Both the position numbers and the translations under genes were made by a program. Below the pieces are notes generated by a model that saw only the letters and a program-made list of their open reading frames with translations, searched no databases and was not told the DNA's origin. Shown piece by piece: positions 30,264 through 38,822 of a stretch of DNA of 64,000 bases. The stretch lies in NCBI RefSeq assembly GCF_003032475.1, contig NZ_CP028369.1, forward strand, positions 6,944,001-7,008,000, given 5' to 3'. How positions within the stretch are numbered: the first letter of the stretch is position 1; each line of letters starts with the position of its first letter. The DNA comes from Streptomyces sp. P3 (GTDB taxonomy: Bacteria; Actinomycetota; Actinomycetes; Streptomycetales; Streptomycetaceae).

Positions 30264-30472
30264 GCGGTCACCTCGCTGCCGATGCTTCACGGACTTCGGG
30301 AAACCGTGTGCGCGCAGAGTCAACAATCCCGTGCGGCGTGAGTCAAGACCTGACCGGACGTCTCCGCATACGTTCGGTGCGTTCTCGGGAACCGGTGCCC
30401 GGCAACGGCGTCCGCACCGGAATCGGTTTCCGTGAAATACCCCTCCTGCCCCGGCTCCAGAAAAGAGGAGAG

Positions 30473-30985
30473 ATGACGACTTCCGACGAGATCATGAAGC
30501 AGTATGTCGCGACAGAGGCGCGGGTGGACCTCATGCGGGACAAGTACGCCCTGGAAGAGGGCTATATCGGCGACGACAGCACTCCGTGGGTGCCGTTCGC
30601 GCCCAACGTCTTCATCAAGCACCTCACCTTCGACGTCCGGACCAGCAGTGCCGCGAACGTGCTGTGGGTGCAGGAGGGCGGTGTGCTCGGCCGCCACCGG
30701 CACCGCGGCCCGGTCTCCGGTTATGTGCTGGAAGGCAGCTGGCGCTACATGGAATACGACTGGGTCGCGCGGTCGGGCGACTTCGTCCGCGAGAGCCCGG
30801 GGCGGAGCCACACGCTCTACTCCGAGGGCGGCATGAAGACGATGTTCTGGCTCAACGGACCACTGGAATTCCTCGACGAAGAGGACCGCGTGCTCGAATC
30901 GGTCGACGTGTTCTGGTTCATCGATCATTACGAGAGCCACTGCAGGGCCAACGGAATCGAGATCAACGAGAGACTCTATCTGTGA
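30473..30985 (+). CDS. Cupin dioxygenase-like protein (2,4'-dihydroxyacetophenone dioxygenase family)
   Basis: Encodes 170 residues from ATG 30473 after a strong AAAGAGGAGAG ribosome site. A single cupin barrel contains VLGRHRHRGPVSGYVLEGSWRY (candidate metal ligands in HRHRG plus a downstream Glu) and the second cupin motif around ESPGRSHTLYSEGG. The overall pattern, including WVPFAPNVFIKHLTFD and the ending FWFIDHYE, resembles ChrR/DAD-type cupins, iron dioxygenases that cleave aryl ketones. It is divergent from an AraC regulator, and a truncated pcaD lies downstream, so aromatic catabolism is plausible. Substrate not established. Confidence 0.82.
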   Translation: MTTSDEIMKQYVATEARVDLMRDKYALEEGYIGDDSTPWVPFAPNVFIKHLTFDVRTSSAANVLWVQEGGVLGRHRHRGPVSGYVLEGSWRYMEYDWVARSGDFVRESPGRSHTLYSEGGMKTMFWLNGPLEFLDEEDRVLESVDVFWFIDHYESHCRANGIEINERLYL

Positions 30986-31325
30986 CATCCTCGCGAACCG
31001 GGCCGGGCATACGATTCGAGATCCGTGTGCCGGCCCGGACCGGGGCCTGCAATCGAGAGCACGCGGCTACCGCCGGCCGTCGGCCAAGCGTTCACCGTAC
31101 GGTGTTCGCTCTGCTGGTGGGTGGGATTCAGGAAGGTTTCCGGATGGGGCACGCCCAGCCTCGTCCGTTCCGCCACACTGGATGCCGCGACGCGAGCCGC
31201 GAGAACATGTCGGAGAACGCATGCCTGGGCTCTCGTCCGCGCTCAGGCAGTCCCGGAGCGGGGCAGGGTCCGCTACGTTCACCCCGGCGATGTGACATCT
31301 CGTGACAGATGAGAGGCTCAGGCGG

Positions 31326-31433
31326 GTGAGTGAGACACCGATGAACACCCTGCAATACCGCTTCGACGGGCCGGAAGACGCTCCGGTCCTGATCCTCGGT
31401 CCCTCACTGGGCACCACCTGGCACAGGTTGTAG
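31326..31433 (+). pseudogene. pcaD (3-oxoadipate enol-lactonase) N-terminal fragment
   Basis: From GTG 31326 the frame begins VSETPMNTLQYRFDGPED and continues APVLILGPSLGTTWH, the conserved N-terminus of the alpha/beta hydrolase PcaD, including the oxyanion-hole GPSLGTTW segment. After TTWH the sequence changes abruptly to unrelated DNA and stops at TAG 31431-31433. At least 200 residues are missing, including the catalytic Ser and His. This is a breakpoint at the left border of the insertion-sequence region. The intact enzyme acts in the beta-ketoadipate pathway. Confidence 0.75.
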
Positions 31434-31789
31434 AGACCGTCCAGGGGCGTCTACGCCAGTCCAGCGCGGGCATGAAATAGCAGGTCAGGGCCTGCTGGTC
31501 TGGGAGGGTCCGCCCAGTTGGTGATGGCGGTGTGATAGACGAGTGATACGGCGGGGCCCCGCCTGGGGGCTTTGCGTGGAGCCGCGAGACGACGAAGCCG
31601 CGCCGGAGAGCTCCGGCGCGGCTTCGTCGAGAGATCGGCTGCGCTGTCGGGCACGATGCGGTCGGCGCCTCATGCGGCCCGTGTCTCTGTGACGATTTCG
31701 GGGTGCGCCTACTTTGCGATTGCACTCGCGCATGCGTCTAAAGAGCCGGTTCCGTCGAGGGGCGCAGCACCTCCTCGAGCACGGATCTG
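31434..31789. other. Junction DNA with no supported gene
   Basis: Sequence between the pcaD break and the first IS110 relic. Short open frames on both strands lack family resemblance. It contains the strong hairpin at 31590-31629, which must have terminated a gene now lost. Confidence 0.5.
31590..31629. terminator. Orphan hairpin terminator
   Basis: An 18-bp perfect stem beginning CGACGAAGCCGCGCCGGA with a four-base GAGC loop. No intact gene ends beside it, so it probably belonged to a gene removed by rearrangement. Confidence 0.7.
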
Positions 31790-32621
31790 CCTAATCGGGG
31801 TGAGGTCGACCTGGGTGTGGACACGCACGGCGAGGTTCACGTCGCCGCCCCGGTCCCCCGGTTGGGGAAGGTCATGGGCACCGAATCCTCTCCGGCGACG
31901 GCCGCCAGCTGCTGGCAGCTGACGTCTGCGCCCGCCAAACTGGATACGGTTGCGCCGTGCGGGGGTGGAGGGCACCGGCACCTTCGGAGCGAGCCTGTCC
32001 CACTACCTCCTCGCCCAGTACGTCCAGGTGTATGAGGTGAACCGGCCCGATCGCTCGACCCGCCGGTTGCCCTGCAAATCGGACCGATCGACGCGCGGGC
32101 CGTGCTCAGTGGCAGCGCCCGGAGACGAGGACGCGGCGGCCCAGGCCACCTATCTGACATCGCGCATGCTGGCCGAGCGCGTCGAGCAGCTCAGCGGGCA
32201 GATCGATGAGCTGAACCAGCGCCTGCCCCGGGTCGTCGTACGCCACGCACAGCAGCTGCTCGAGCGGGTGGGCATCGGTCCGGACAGTGCCGTCACGCTC
32301 CTGATCACCAAGGGAGACAACCCCGATCGGCTGAACACCGAGGCGTCCTTGGCTGCCCTTTGTGGAGTCAGCCCCATCGAGTACTCATCCGGCCGGCGGA
32401 GCACGCGCCGGCTCAACCACGGCGGCGACCGCCAGGCGAAAGCGGTCCTGCACCGCATCGTCTTCACCCGCCTGCGCCACTACCTGCGCACCCAGGCGTA
32501 ATACGAACGCCGCACCCAGGAAGGCAAGACCCGACGCGACATCATCCGATGCCTCAGGCGATATGCCCCCCACGAGGTGTTCAACCTGGTCAGACCGGTT
32601 TCCCGTGCCCCCGCGTTATAG
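31790..32621 (+). pseudogene. IS110-family transposase remnant (copy 1)
   Basis: Pieces of one IS110-type transposase are recognisable in order but in changing frames. First comes LGVDTHGEVHVAAPV (the DEDD catalytic N-terminus, about 31800), then AGVEGTGTFGASLSHYLLAQ (31955-32015). A deletion follows, then MLAERVEQLSGQIDELNQRL and the C-terminal SLAALCGVSPIEYSSGRR and LNHGGDRQAKAVLHRIVFTR. A TAA at 32499-32501 interrupts the frame, after which YERRTQEGKTRRDIIRCLRRY continues to the true end at TAG 32619-32621. Frameshifts, deletion and nonsense mutation make it inactive. Confidence 0.85.
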
Positions 32622-32631
32622 GGGCGTGTGA

Positions 32632-32797
32632 GCGTCCGTCGGTCCGCGGGCATTGCCATCCACGAGATCCCGCCCATGAGCAGGTAGCGGATCGCGTCGA
32701 GTATGTGGCGGTAGCGGTAGTCCCCGGGTTGCCCGTCTCTGTCCTGGGCCAAGCCAGAGTCGGCAGCAAAGGCCGGGACCTCTGCCTACTTCGCGCT
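32632..32797 (-). pseudogene. IS5-family transposase fragment
   Basis: On the minus strand, GDYRYRHILDAIRYLLMGG followed by ISWMAMPAD matches the N-terminal DUF4096-type region of IS5-family transposases (usually ...YRxxLDAIRYLxxxGxxWRxLPxD). It is cut off at the IS110 relic and has an in-frame TAG upstream at 32795-32797; no catalytic domain is present. Confidence 0.7.
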
Positions 32798-32997
32798 CGG
32801 CATGTCCGGGATGCCGGCGCCTCCCAGCCGGATGATCAGCCACGTTGCCGTACGCGTGCGCAAGTAACACGACCCTGCAGACGGGTTGAAGTGAACGGGA
32901 TCGGTTGCGTACGACAACGACAACAGGGCCTCCGTGAACCGCTCGGAAAGGGGTTGCACCCCCGAGCTGTCAAGAGGCCCTGTCTTCGTTCGCCTAG

Positions 32998-34565
32998 TAC
33001 TCCAGCAGTACTTCGTGGCTTGACCTGGGGAAACGTCGAGCGGTGGGAGTGTAGCGGGCAGTTGGCCGTCACGAACTGCTTCTGCCCGCACACCCCTCGA
33101 AAGAGTGCCCACGACGGCAAGGTCGCCCAGGGTTCTGGGAAGTCTCGGGGTGTGATCACCGAACAGGCAGCCGAAACCTGGGACCGCGACCTGGACCACC
33201 TCTTCACCACTATTGGGCACCACTTCGGCCGCGTCGAACCACGGCGCCGCATGCGGGACTACGTCCGCGCACTGCTCGCCCCGGTGGCCCGCAAAAACAG
33301 CTGGCAACTCGCCGAACACGCAGGCCACGCCACCCCGGACGGACTGCAGCACCTGCTCTCCCGAGCCTGCTGGAACCCCGACGACATCCGCGACGACCTG
33401 CAGAGCTTCGTAGCCGAACACCTCGGCCGCCCCGACGGGGTACTGGTCATCGACGACACCGGGTTCCTGAAGAAGGGCACCACCTCCGCCGGCGTCCAAA
33501 GGCAGTATTCCGGCACCGCCGGCCGCACCGAGAACTGCCAGATCGGCGTCTTCGCCGCCTACGCCAGCACGGCCGGCCGCGCCCTGGTGGATCGGGAGCT
33601 GTACTTGCCGAAGTCCTGGACCGAGGACCGCGACCGCTGCCGCGCGGCCAAGGTCCCCGATCAGCGGGAGTTCGCCACCAAGAACAGCCTCGCGGCGACG
33701 CTCGTCAGCAGGGCGCTGGCCTCGCCGCTGCCGATCGCCTGGGTCACGGCGGACGCCGCTTACGGACAGGACAACCGCTTCCGCCTGATGCTGGAAACAT
33801 CCGGCGTCGGGTATGTCCTGGCCGTCCCCAAGTCCCAGTTCTCCCTGGCCGGCCCGCGCATCGACAGAGTCTTCGAGCAGGCCCCCGACCAGGCATGGGA
33901 ACGTCGTTCCTGCGGCGCGGGTGCGAAGGGGCAGCGCGAGTACGACTGGGCGGCCCTCCAGTTGCGCCCCGTGGCCGAGTACGACCATCAGGACGGCGTG
34001 TTGATCTGTCGGCGGTGGGCGCTGGCACGGCGCAGCCTGAGCCGGCCCGACGAGATCGCCTACTACCTCGCATACGCACCGCTGGACGTCGCAGTGGACG
34101 AACTGGTGCGGGTCGCCGGCGCCCGGTGGGCGATCGAGGAGTGTTTCCAGGCGGCGAAGAACGAGTGCGGCCTGGACGAGTACGAAGTCCGCCGCTACGT
34201 CGGCTGGTACCGGCACATCACCCTGGCCATGCTCGCCCACGCCTTCCTAGCGGCGATGAGCGCGCGAGCAGCCGAAAAGGGGGATCCGCCGGTGAGGATG
34301 CCGTGGTCATCGAGCTCACCGTGGCGGAAGTGCGGCGACTCCTGGCAGCTCACGCACCCCGAGACCTTCGCACCCACACCCATGCGTTGAGCTGGTCGCA
34401 CTGGCGCCGACGACGCCAGGCGGTGGCCCGCCGCTGCCACTACCGCCGTCGTGGGCACTCTTTCGAGGGGTGTGCGGGCAGAAGCAGTTCGTGACGGCCA
34501 ACTGCCCGCTACACTCCCACCGCTCGACGTTTCCCCAGGTCAAGCCACGAAGTACTGCTGGAGTA
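32998..34565. mobile_element. IS701-family element with 121-bp perfect terminal inverted repeats
   Basis: The ends TACTCCAGCAGTACTTCG... at 32998-33118 and the reverse complement at 34445-34565 are identical over 121 bp. CTAG occurs immediately outside both ends (32994-32997 and 34566-34569), matching the 4-bp CTAG-type target duplication known for IS701 relatives. The element is 1568 bp and carries one transposase gene whose 3' end enters the right repeat. Usual IS repeats are 15-40 bp, so 121 bp is exceptional. It was inserted exactly at the end of the neighbouring IS701-like element, with which it shares one CTAG. Confidence 0.85.
33152..34390 (+). CDS. IS701-family transposase (C-terminal end in the -1 frame)
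   Basis: 412 residues from GTG 33152. DDE-type catalytic residues: Asp in VLVIDDTGFLKKG, Asp in WVTADAAYGQD and Glu in WAIEECFQAAKNECGLDEYEV, with other IS701 signatures such as VQRQYSGTAGRTENCQIGV. After LAAMSARAAEKGD the frame gives an unusual tail, whereas the -1 frame encodes a normal family ending (ELTVAEVRRLLAAHAPRD, then LSWSHWRRRRQAVARRCHYR) to TGA 34494. The shift point is an A_AAG_GGG run at 34276-34282: either a programmed -1 slippery site or a one-base indel. Activity is uncertain. Confidence 0.85.
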   Translation: MITEQAAETWDRDLDHLFTTIGHHFGRVEPRRRMRDYVRALLAPVARKNSWQLAEHAGHATPDGLQHLLSRACWNPDDIRDDLQSFVAEHLGRPDGVLVIDDTGFLKKGTTSAGVQRQYSGTAGRTENCQIGVFAAYASTAGRALVDRELYLPKSWTEDRDRCRAAKVPDQREFATKNSLAATLVSRALASPLPIAWVTADAAYGQDNRFRLMLETSGVGYVLAVPKSQFSLAGPRIDRVFEQAPDQAWERRSCGAGAKGQREYDWAALQLRPVAEYDHQDGVLICRRWALARRSLSRPDEIAYYLAYAPLDVAVDELVRVAGARWAIEECFQAAKNECGLDEYEVRRYVGWYRHITLAMLAHAFLAAMSARAAEKGDPPVRMPWSSSSPWRKCGDSWQLTHPETFAPTPMR

Positions 34566-34642
34566 CTAGTACTCCAGCCGTAGATCGTGATCTCGCCGGT
34601 AGAGACGGTGAACAGCACTGACTGGTAGGGCGCGAGTGGTTG

Positions 34643-34849
34643 TTAGCCGCTGATGCCTCTGTCCGCAAGAAGGTCCTTGATGCGTGCGTCAACCTGTTGG
34701 CGGTCGTAGCCCCGCCACACGATCTTGAACGGCGGCGGGCCGACCGGCGAGTCGACTTCAGACAGGACTTTGAGATAGCGGTCGACCTGATGGCGGTCGT
34801 AGCCCCGCCGCGTCAGATCGAAGCCACGGAACTCGGACGATGTCGACAC
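34643..34849 (-). CDS. Small DivIVA-motif protein (passenger)
   Basis: 68 residues from GTG 34849, preceded by GGAGTGGGG. It contains two copies of a DivIVA-like motif: FDLTRRGYDRHQVDRYL and VWRGYDRQQVDARI, separated by 20 residues. Single RGYDrxQVD motifs occur in many small Streptomyces proteins; the repeats suggest a short coiled-coil or membrane-curvature-sensing peptide, but no function is known. It lies inside the second IS701-like element, reading away from the transposase, hence a passenger. The frame is open upstream to 34975, but the ribosome site supports 34849. Confidence 0.65.
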   Translation of the reverse strand: MSTSSEFRGFDLTRRGYDRHQVDRYLKVLSEVDSPVGPPPFKIVWRGYDRQQVDARIKDLLADRGISG

Positions 34850-34908
34850 TTCGCACCCCACTCCAACCCGGTAGGAAGACGGGTGCAGCCAGCGTTGATC
34901 ATCGATGT

Positions 34909-36158
34909 GTGAAGACTGAAGATCATGCGGTGGCCGCGGGGCACAGCGTAGACCCTGCCCGGTGGCAGGCGGCATTCGAGGGCCTGATGGGCCGGATCGC
35001 AGGCCGGTTCGTCAGGGTTGAACCGCGGCGCCGGATAGCGCGGTTGGTACTTGGGCTGCTTTCGGACCTGCCGCGCAAGAACTGCTGGACGATCGCCGAG
35101 TGGGCCGGGGAAGCCACTCCGGACGGCATGCAGCACCTGCTCGGCCGGGCCAGGTGGGAGGCCGAAGCCGTCCGCGACGACGTGCGTGAGTATGTGCTCG
35201 AACACCTACACGACGAGGATGCGGTCCTGGTGGTCGACGAGACCGGGGATGTCAAGAAGGGCACACACACCGTCGGTGTCCAGCGCCAGTACACCGGCAC
35301 CGTCGGCAGAATCGAAAACGCACAGGTCGCGGTCTACCTCGTCTATGCGGGCCACCGTGGACACGCGGCGGTGGACGGCGAGCTGTACGTCCCGCGCTCG
35401 TGGACTGCTGATCCGGAACGCTGCAGGGCCGCGGGCCTGAGCCAGGACACTGTCTTCGCAACCAAGCCGGAGCTGGCCACCCGCATGATTGGCCGGTTCC
35501 TCAACGCGGGGCACCGCGCGAGCTGGGTCGCCGGCGACGAGGTCTACGGCGGCAACCCGAAGCTTCGGTCCGCGCTGGAACAGTACGGGGTCGGCTACGT
35601 GCTTGCCGTCGCCTGCTCGGCCGAAGTCATCACCAGTGCAGGCAGGTTCCGCGCGGATGCCCTGGCCGCGAAGGTGCCGAAGCGGGCCTGGCCGAACCCC
35701 GCCCCGGCAGTCACCAGCTGCTGATCCGCCGTAACCGCACCACAGGCGAACTCGCCTACTACCGCCGCTGGTCCCTCGCCCCGGTGCCCCTGACCACTGT
35801 GGTCCGCGTGGCTGGGGCGAGATGGCAGGTGGAGGAGACCTTCCAGTCCGGAAAGGGTCTGGCCGGACTGGACGAGCACCAGGTCCGCCGCTACCCCTCC
35901 TGGGCCCGCTGGGTCACCCTCGCGATGCTCGCCCACGCCTTCCTCGCCGTCGTCCGCGCCGATGAACACACCCGCCAGTCCATCCCCGACGACCTGGTCC
36001 CGCTGTCCTGCAACGAGATCCAGCACCTGTTCATCGCGCTCGTCGTCCAGCCGCTGTCCACCGTGACTCACCGCCTCAGCTGGTCCGAGTGGAGACGACG
36101 TCATCAAGCCCGATCACGCGTCAGTCACTATCGGCGACAAGCCGCAGTTCAGATGTGA
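34909..36158 (+). pseudogene. IS701-family transposase, frameshifted with internal deletion
   Basis: From GTG 34909 (or 34930) the first frame encodes the N-terminal and DDE regions: VEPRRRIARLVLGLLSDLPRK, VLVVDETGDVKKG, VQRQYTGTVGRIENAQV and WVAGDEVYGGNPKLR, stopping at 35724. From about 35712 the -1 frame resumes with HQLLIRRNRTTGELAYYRR, then the catalytic-Glu region VEETFQSGKGLAGLDEHQVRRY and the C-terminal LSWSEWRRRHQARSRVSHYRR to 36158. Compared with copy 1, about 25 codons (the GAKG..YDW segment) are missing at the break, so deletion and frameshift coincide and the enzyme is dead. Confidence 0.85.
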
Positions 36159-36262
36159 CTGAGCATGTCAGTCGGCCGCGCGGCAACGACGCATTCGCGT
36201 TGCAGGGGGCCGGGGCCGGGCCGGGCCCGATCGCGATCGGTACGCTTCCCGCGGAGGTGGGG

Positions 36263-36559
36263 ATGTTCGATGCAGTGATGTTCGGTGCTGGTGGTCTCAT
36301 CTGCATGACTTTTGGCGTGTGGTTCGTCGGGCGACAGCACCGCAGGCGCGCCAGCACCCGTGCGGGATGGGGCGCCATGGCGATCGGGTTGGGGCAGTTC
36401 TTTCGCGCAGCCAGTTCCTTGTCTGGGAGCCAGCAGCCGCTCGGCTTCATCCTCACCGTCTGCTTTGCAGCGTTCAGCCTTGGCGGCTTCATTCTGGTCA
36501 TGCGCGACCGCGACACCCTCCGCCGCGGTAGCCGCAAGCTGCCTCCGCTGGGCCCGTGA
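36263..36559 (+). CDS. Small membrane protein (passenger, function unknown)
   Basis: 98 residues from ATG 36263, seven bases after GCGGAGGTGG. Three hydrophobic segments are seen: MFGAGGLICMTFGVWFVG, WGAMAIGLGQFFRAASSL and FILTVCFAAFSLGGFILVM, joined by basic loops (RQHRRRASTRAG) and ending in a basic tail. It is located between the transposase and the right inverted repeat of the second IS701-like element, followed by a hairpin at 36562-36627. No family recognised. The earlier in-frame ATG at 36089 would overlap the transposase and is rejected. Confidence 0.6.
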   Translation: MFDAVMFGAGGLICMTFGVWFVGRQHRRRASTRAGWGAMAIGLGQFFRAASSLSGSQQPLGFILTVCFAAFSLGGFILVMRDRDTLRRGSRKLPPLGP

Positions 36560-36561
36560 TG

Positions 36562-36627
36562 GGTGGCTGAAGCGCCACAAAGTGGCCAGCTGAGGTGCGC
36601 GGTGTCCAACTATGGCGCTCAGCCACC
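36562..36627. terminator. Hairpin after the passenger membrane protein
   Basis: GGTGGCTGAAGCGCCA (36562-36577) pairs with TGGCGCTCAGCCACC (36613-36627), a 15-bp stem with one bulge and a 35-nt loop, just after the stop at 36559. The long loop makes it a weaker terminator call; it could equally be a subterminal transposase-binding repeat. Confidence 0.5.
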
Positions 36628-36730
36628 TCAGACATGAAGGTCACGATCTACGGCTGGAGTACTAGGGCTGACGGATTACCCGACCAGGGATTCCGTTCAC
36701 TCGCGGATTTCGAGATCAGTTGAGCTACGG

Positions 36731-37244
36731 CTACTCACTGCAGTGGAGTTGCGCGTCGATTTGTTTGGCGGTCATGGGACCGTCGCGGGTCCAATACTTG
36801 CCCGGTTCCACTTTCGCGCTCTCGATCGTACGCAGGGCGAAGACGTCGTCGCGACCATCGCCCGTCGGATTCGTGTAGCTCACTCCGTTGTTGGGCGGAA
36901 TAGAGGACTTGCTGGGTTTTTCTGAGTGCTTCGCGAAGCCCTCTCCGGACCAAAGCGTGATGAGACCCTTCCGGGTGGATGTCGAGTTCGGTCCTGAGGC
37001 GGACCACACGACGCGCGGGATTCTCGTGCTTGACATCGTCGAAGTCGTAGACCTCAACGCGCCTGATTTCATCCGTGGGGCACATGGGTATCTTGACGAA
37101 GATCGCGTCGCCCTCGACCCGTGCCCCGAACTCCGGCGGGTCGGCTGGATCCGATGGAAACATGCCGCAGCCGGATGCTCCCAACAGTGCGATCACGGTC
37201 AGGAGACCTGACAAGATGTCCTGCTGCCGCGTGGAACGAATCAC
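36731..37244 (-). pseudogene. Lipoprotein gene coupled to the Rhs toxin tip, frameshifted (possible immunity gene)
   Basis: From GTG 37244 the frame encodes a lipoprotein signal (LLTVIALLGASGC) and FGARVEGDAIFVKIPMCPTDE...VYDFDDVKHENP. Near 37005-37020 the homologous reading moves to another frame, which continues RVVWSASGPNS, LITLWSGEGFAKHSEKPS, GVSYTNPTGDGRDDVFALR and KYWTRDGPMTAKQIDAQL to TAG 36731. The start codon overlaps the stop of the upstream Rhs toxin tip by GTGA, the translational coupling typical of polymorphic toxin / immunity pairs. A lipoprotein could neutralise a secreted toxin at the cell surface. The immunity role is inference. The frameshift disables it now. Confidence 0.6.
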
Positions 37245-38050
37245 CGGTAGCACTGTTTGTATCCTCCCTGTCCCCAGTCGGCCAACCGCTCCCACCGGTT
37301 GCGGCAGGGATTACTGCCAGCTCGCAAGTAGCGGATGCCGAAACCAAGACCATAGCGCAGCCATTGGGACCTGTGCCTCTTCTCGTGAGCAATCCGGTCC
37401 CTTGAGAGGAAGTCGGAATTATTCGACGTGAAATAGGTGGTTCCGAGTGTTGTGCCACCGCGCGCGTGCAGACCCCATCCGTCGACGCACGTTCTCATGC
37501 CGTAGCGGTAGCTGCACTTGTAGCCCATGAGGCGGCCGGCGCCTGCTAGCCCGGGTGTAGGAGCCGGAGGCCAGGGCGCTGCCGTCGTTGCCCGCGGGCA
37601 CCTGGTCGGAAGGGAAGACCGCGGTGGCGTCAGTGGGAATGTCGGTCTGCCCCCATGAGGCAAGGGTCGAAGTGCCGAGGTCCTCCGGCGCGGTGGAACC
37701 GGTCAGCGGCACGCCGTAGACGATGCTGGTGGCGGCCGTGCCGTTGGTCTGGCTGGCGCTGCCCGGAGTGAGCGTCGGGCGGGATGCCTTCAGCAGCATG
37801 CCGGCTCCGGCGGCAGGGTTGGATCCTGCCTGTCCGTAGGTGAACGTCCACGGCAGCTGTCCGGCCGGGGCCAAGGTGGTGACGCGACCGGCGTCGTCGT
37901 AGGTGTAGGCGGTCTTCAGCGCGGGGCTGACACGGGGGTCCCACTGCTCACGCAGCCGGCCACTGGCGTCGTAGGCGTAGGACGCAATGGTCTGCACCGT
38001 GGACAAAGAGGCCCCGGGCGCGGTCGACCACAGTTTGATCGCCGAGACCT
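37241..38050 (-). pseudogene. Rhs/YD-repeat polymorphic toxin, degenerate, with HExxH tip
   Basis: About 37560-38050 encodes Rhs/YD-repeat shell sequence (IASYAYDASGRLREQWDPR, TAYTYDDAGRVTTLAPAGQ). Near 37555 the frame changes and a C-terminal domain follows: LMGYKCSYRYGMRTCVDGWG, GGTTLGTTYFT, DRIAHEKRHRSQWLRYG and AGSNPCRNRWERLA to TGA 37241. The HEKRH fits an HExxH zinc-peptidase-like motif. The hyperconserved Rhs core end (PxxxxDPxGL region) is missing, so a deletion joined shell to tip. The 5' end is replaced by an IS110 relic near 38050. Intact relatives deliver toxin tips to competitors. The downstream lipoprotein gene overlaps its stop. Confidence 0.65.
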
Positions 38051-38785
38051 GGTCCACGCATCGGGATGCCCATGTGGCCGCTGTGCTCTCCCTGGTGGGG
38101 GAAGTGATCGGCACCGAGGAGTTCCCAGCCAGTGCGGCTGGATACCGTCCTGCTGGGGTGGGCCAGGACGTCGGGTACGGTGCGCCGGGCCGGAGTGGAA
38201 GGTACCGGTTCCTTCGGGGCTGCCCTGTCCCGCTACCTGCTGGCCCAGGGCGTGGACGCTTTCGATGTCAATCGGTTTGACCGGGCCGACCGCCGTCGGC
38301 GCGGCAAGTCCGACCCGCTCGATGCCGAGAACGCGGCCCGGGCGGTGCTGAGCGGGCGGGCGCGCGCCCAGGCCAAGAGGGGCGACGGGCCGGTGGAGAT
38401 CGCCCGGAGGTACAAACTGGCCAAGGACTCGGCGGTCAAGGCCCGCACGCAGGCGATCAACCAATTAAGGCCGTCCTCATCCGTGCCGATCCGCAGCTGA
38501 GAGAGGAACTTGCCGGGCTGGGCAACGCAAAACTCTTCCGCACCTGCGCCGGGCTCGTCGACGACAACTGAACCAAGATGCCGGCGAGAGGGCGGTGCTC
38601 CACGCCACCCACGTCACCCTGGGTCTCCTGGCCCGGCACATCAGGCAGCTCAGCGACGAGGTCCAGGACTTGGAAGGCCGCCTGACCCGGCTGGTTGAGC
38701 GCCACGCTCCGCAACTGCTCGAGGTGGTGGGCATCGGTCCAGACACGGCCGTCACTGTGCTGATCACGGTGGCAGGCGAGGCCGG
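38046..38785 (+). pseudogene. IS110-family transposase remnant (copy 2)
   Basis: Ordered IS110 transposase segments in shifting frames: THRDAHVAAVLSLVGEVIG and TEEFPASAAGYR (DEDD N-terminus), then AGVEGTGSFGAALSRYLLAQ, SDPLDAENAARAVLSGRA and KDSAVKARTQAINQL. After a frame change come LARHIRQLSDEVQDLEGRL and LEVVGIGPDTAVTVLI, ending abruptly at about 38785. The C-terminal transposase_20 part present in copy 1 is absent. The two copies are similar but not identical and retain different parts. Inactive. Confidence 0.85.
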
Positions 38786-38822
38786 CGCCCGCCCCGCGCC
38801 GGCCAGTGCCGGCCCCGCTCGC

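Larger units (their letters stand above)
34570..36661. mobile_element. Second IS701-like element carrying two extra genes
   Basis: Perfect 21-bp inverted ends, TACTCCAGCCGTAGATCGTGA at 34570-34590 and its complement at 36641-36661, are each flanked by CTAG (34566-34569 and 36662-36665). The first seven bases equal those of the adjacent element. At 2092 bp it is larger than needed for a transposase; besides a broken transposase it holds a DivIVA-like gene (minus strand) and a small membrane-protein gene (plus strand). It therefore looks like an insertion sequence with passengers. Confidence 0.75.

Noticed and set aside
31700..31735. TTTGCGATTGCACTCGC as a further TTGCA operator
   Set aside because: Not palindromic and lies in IS-region junction DNA without an intact gene.
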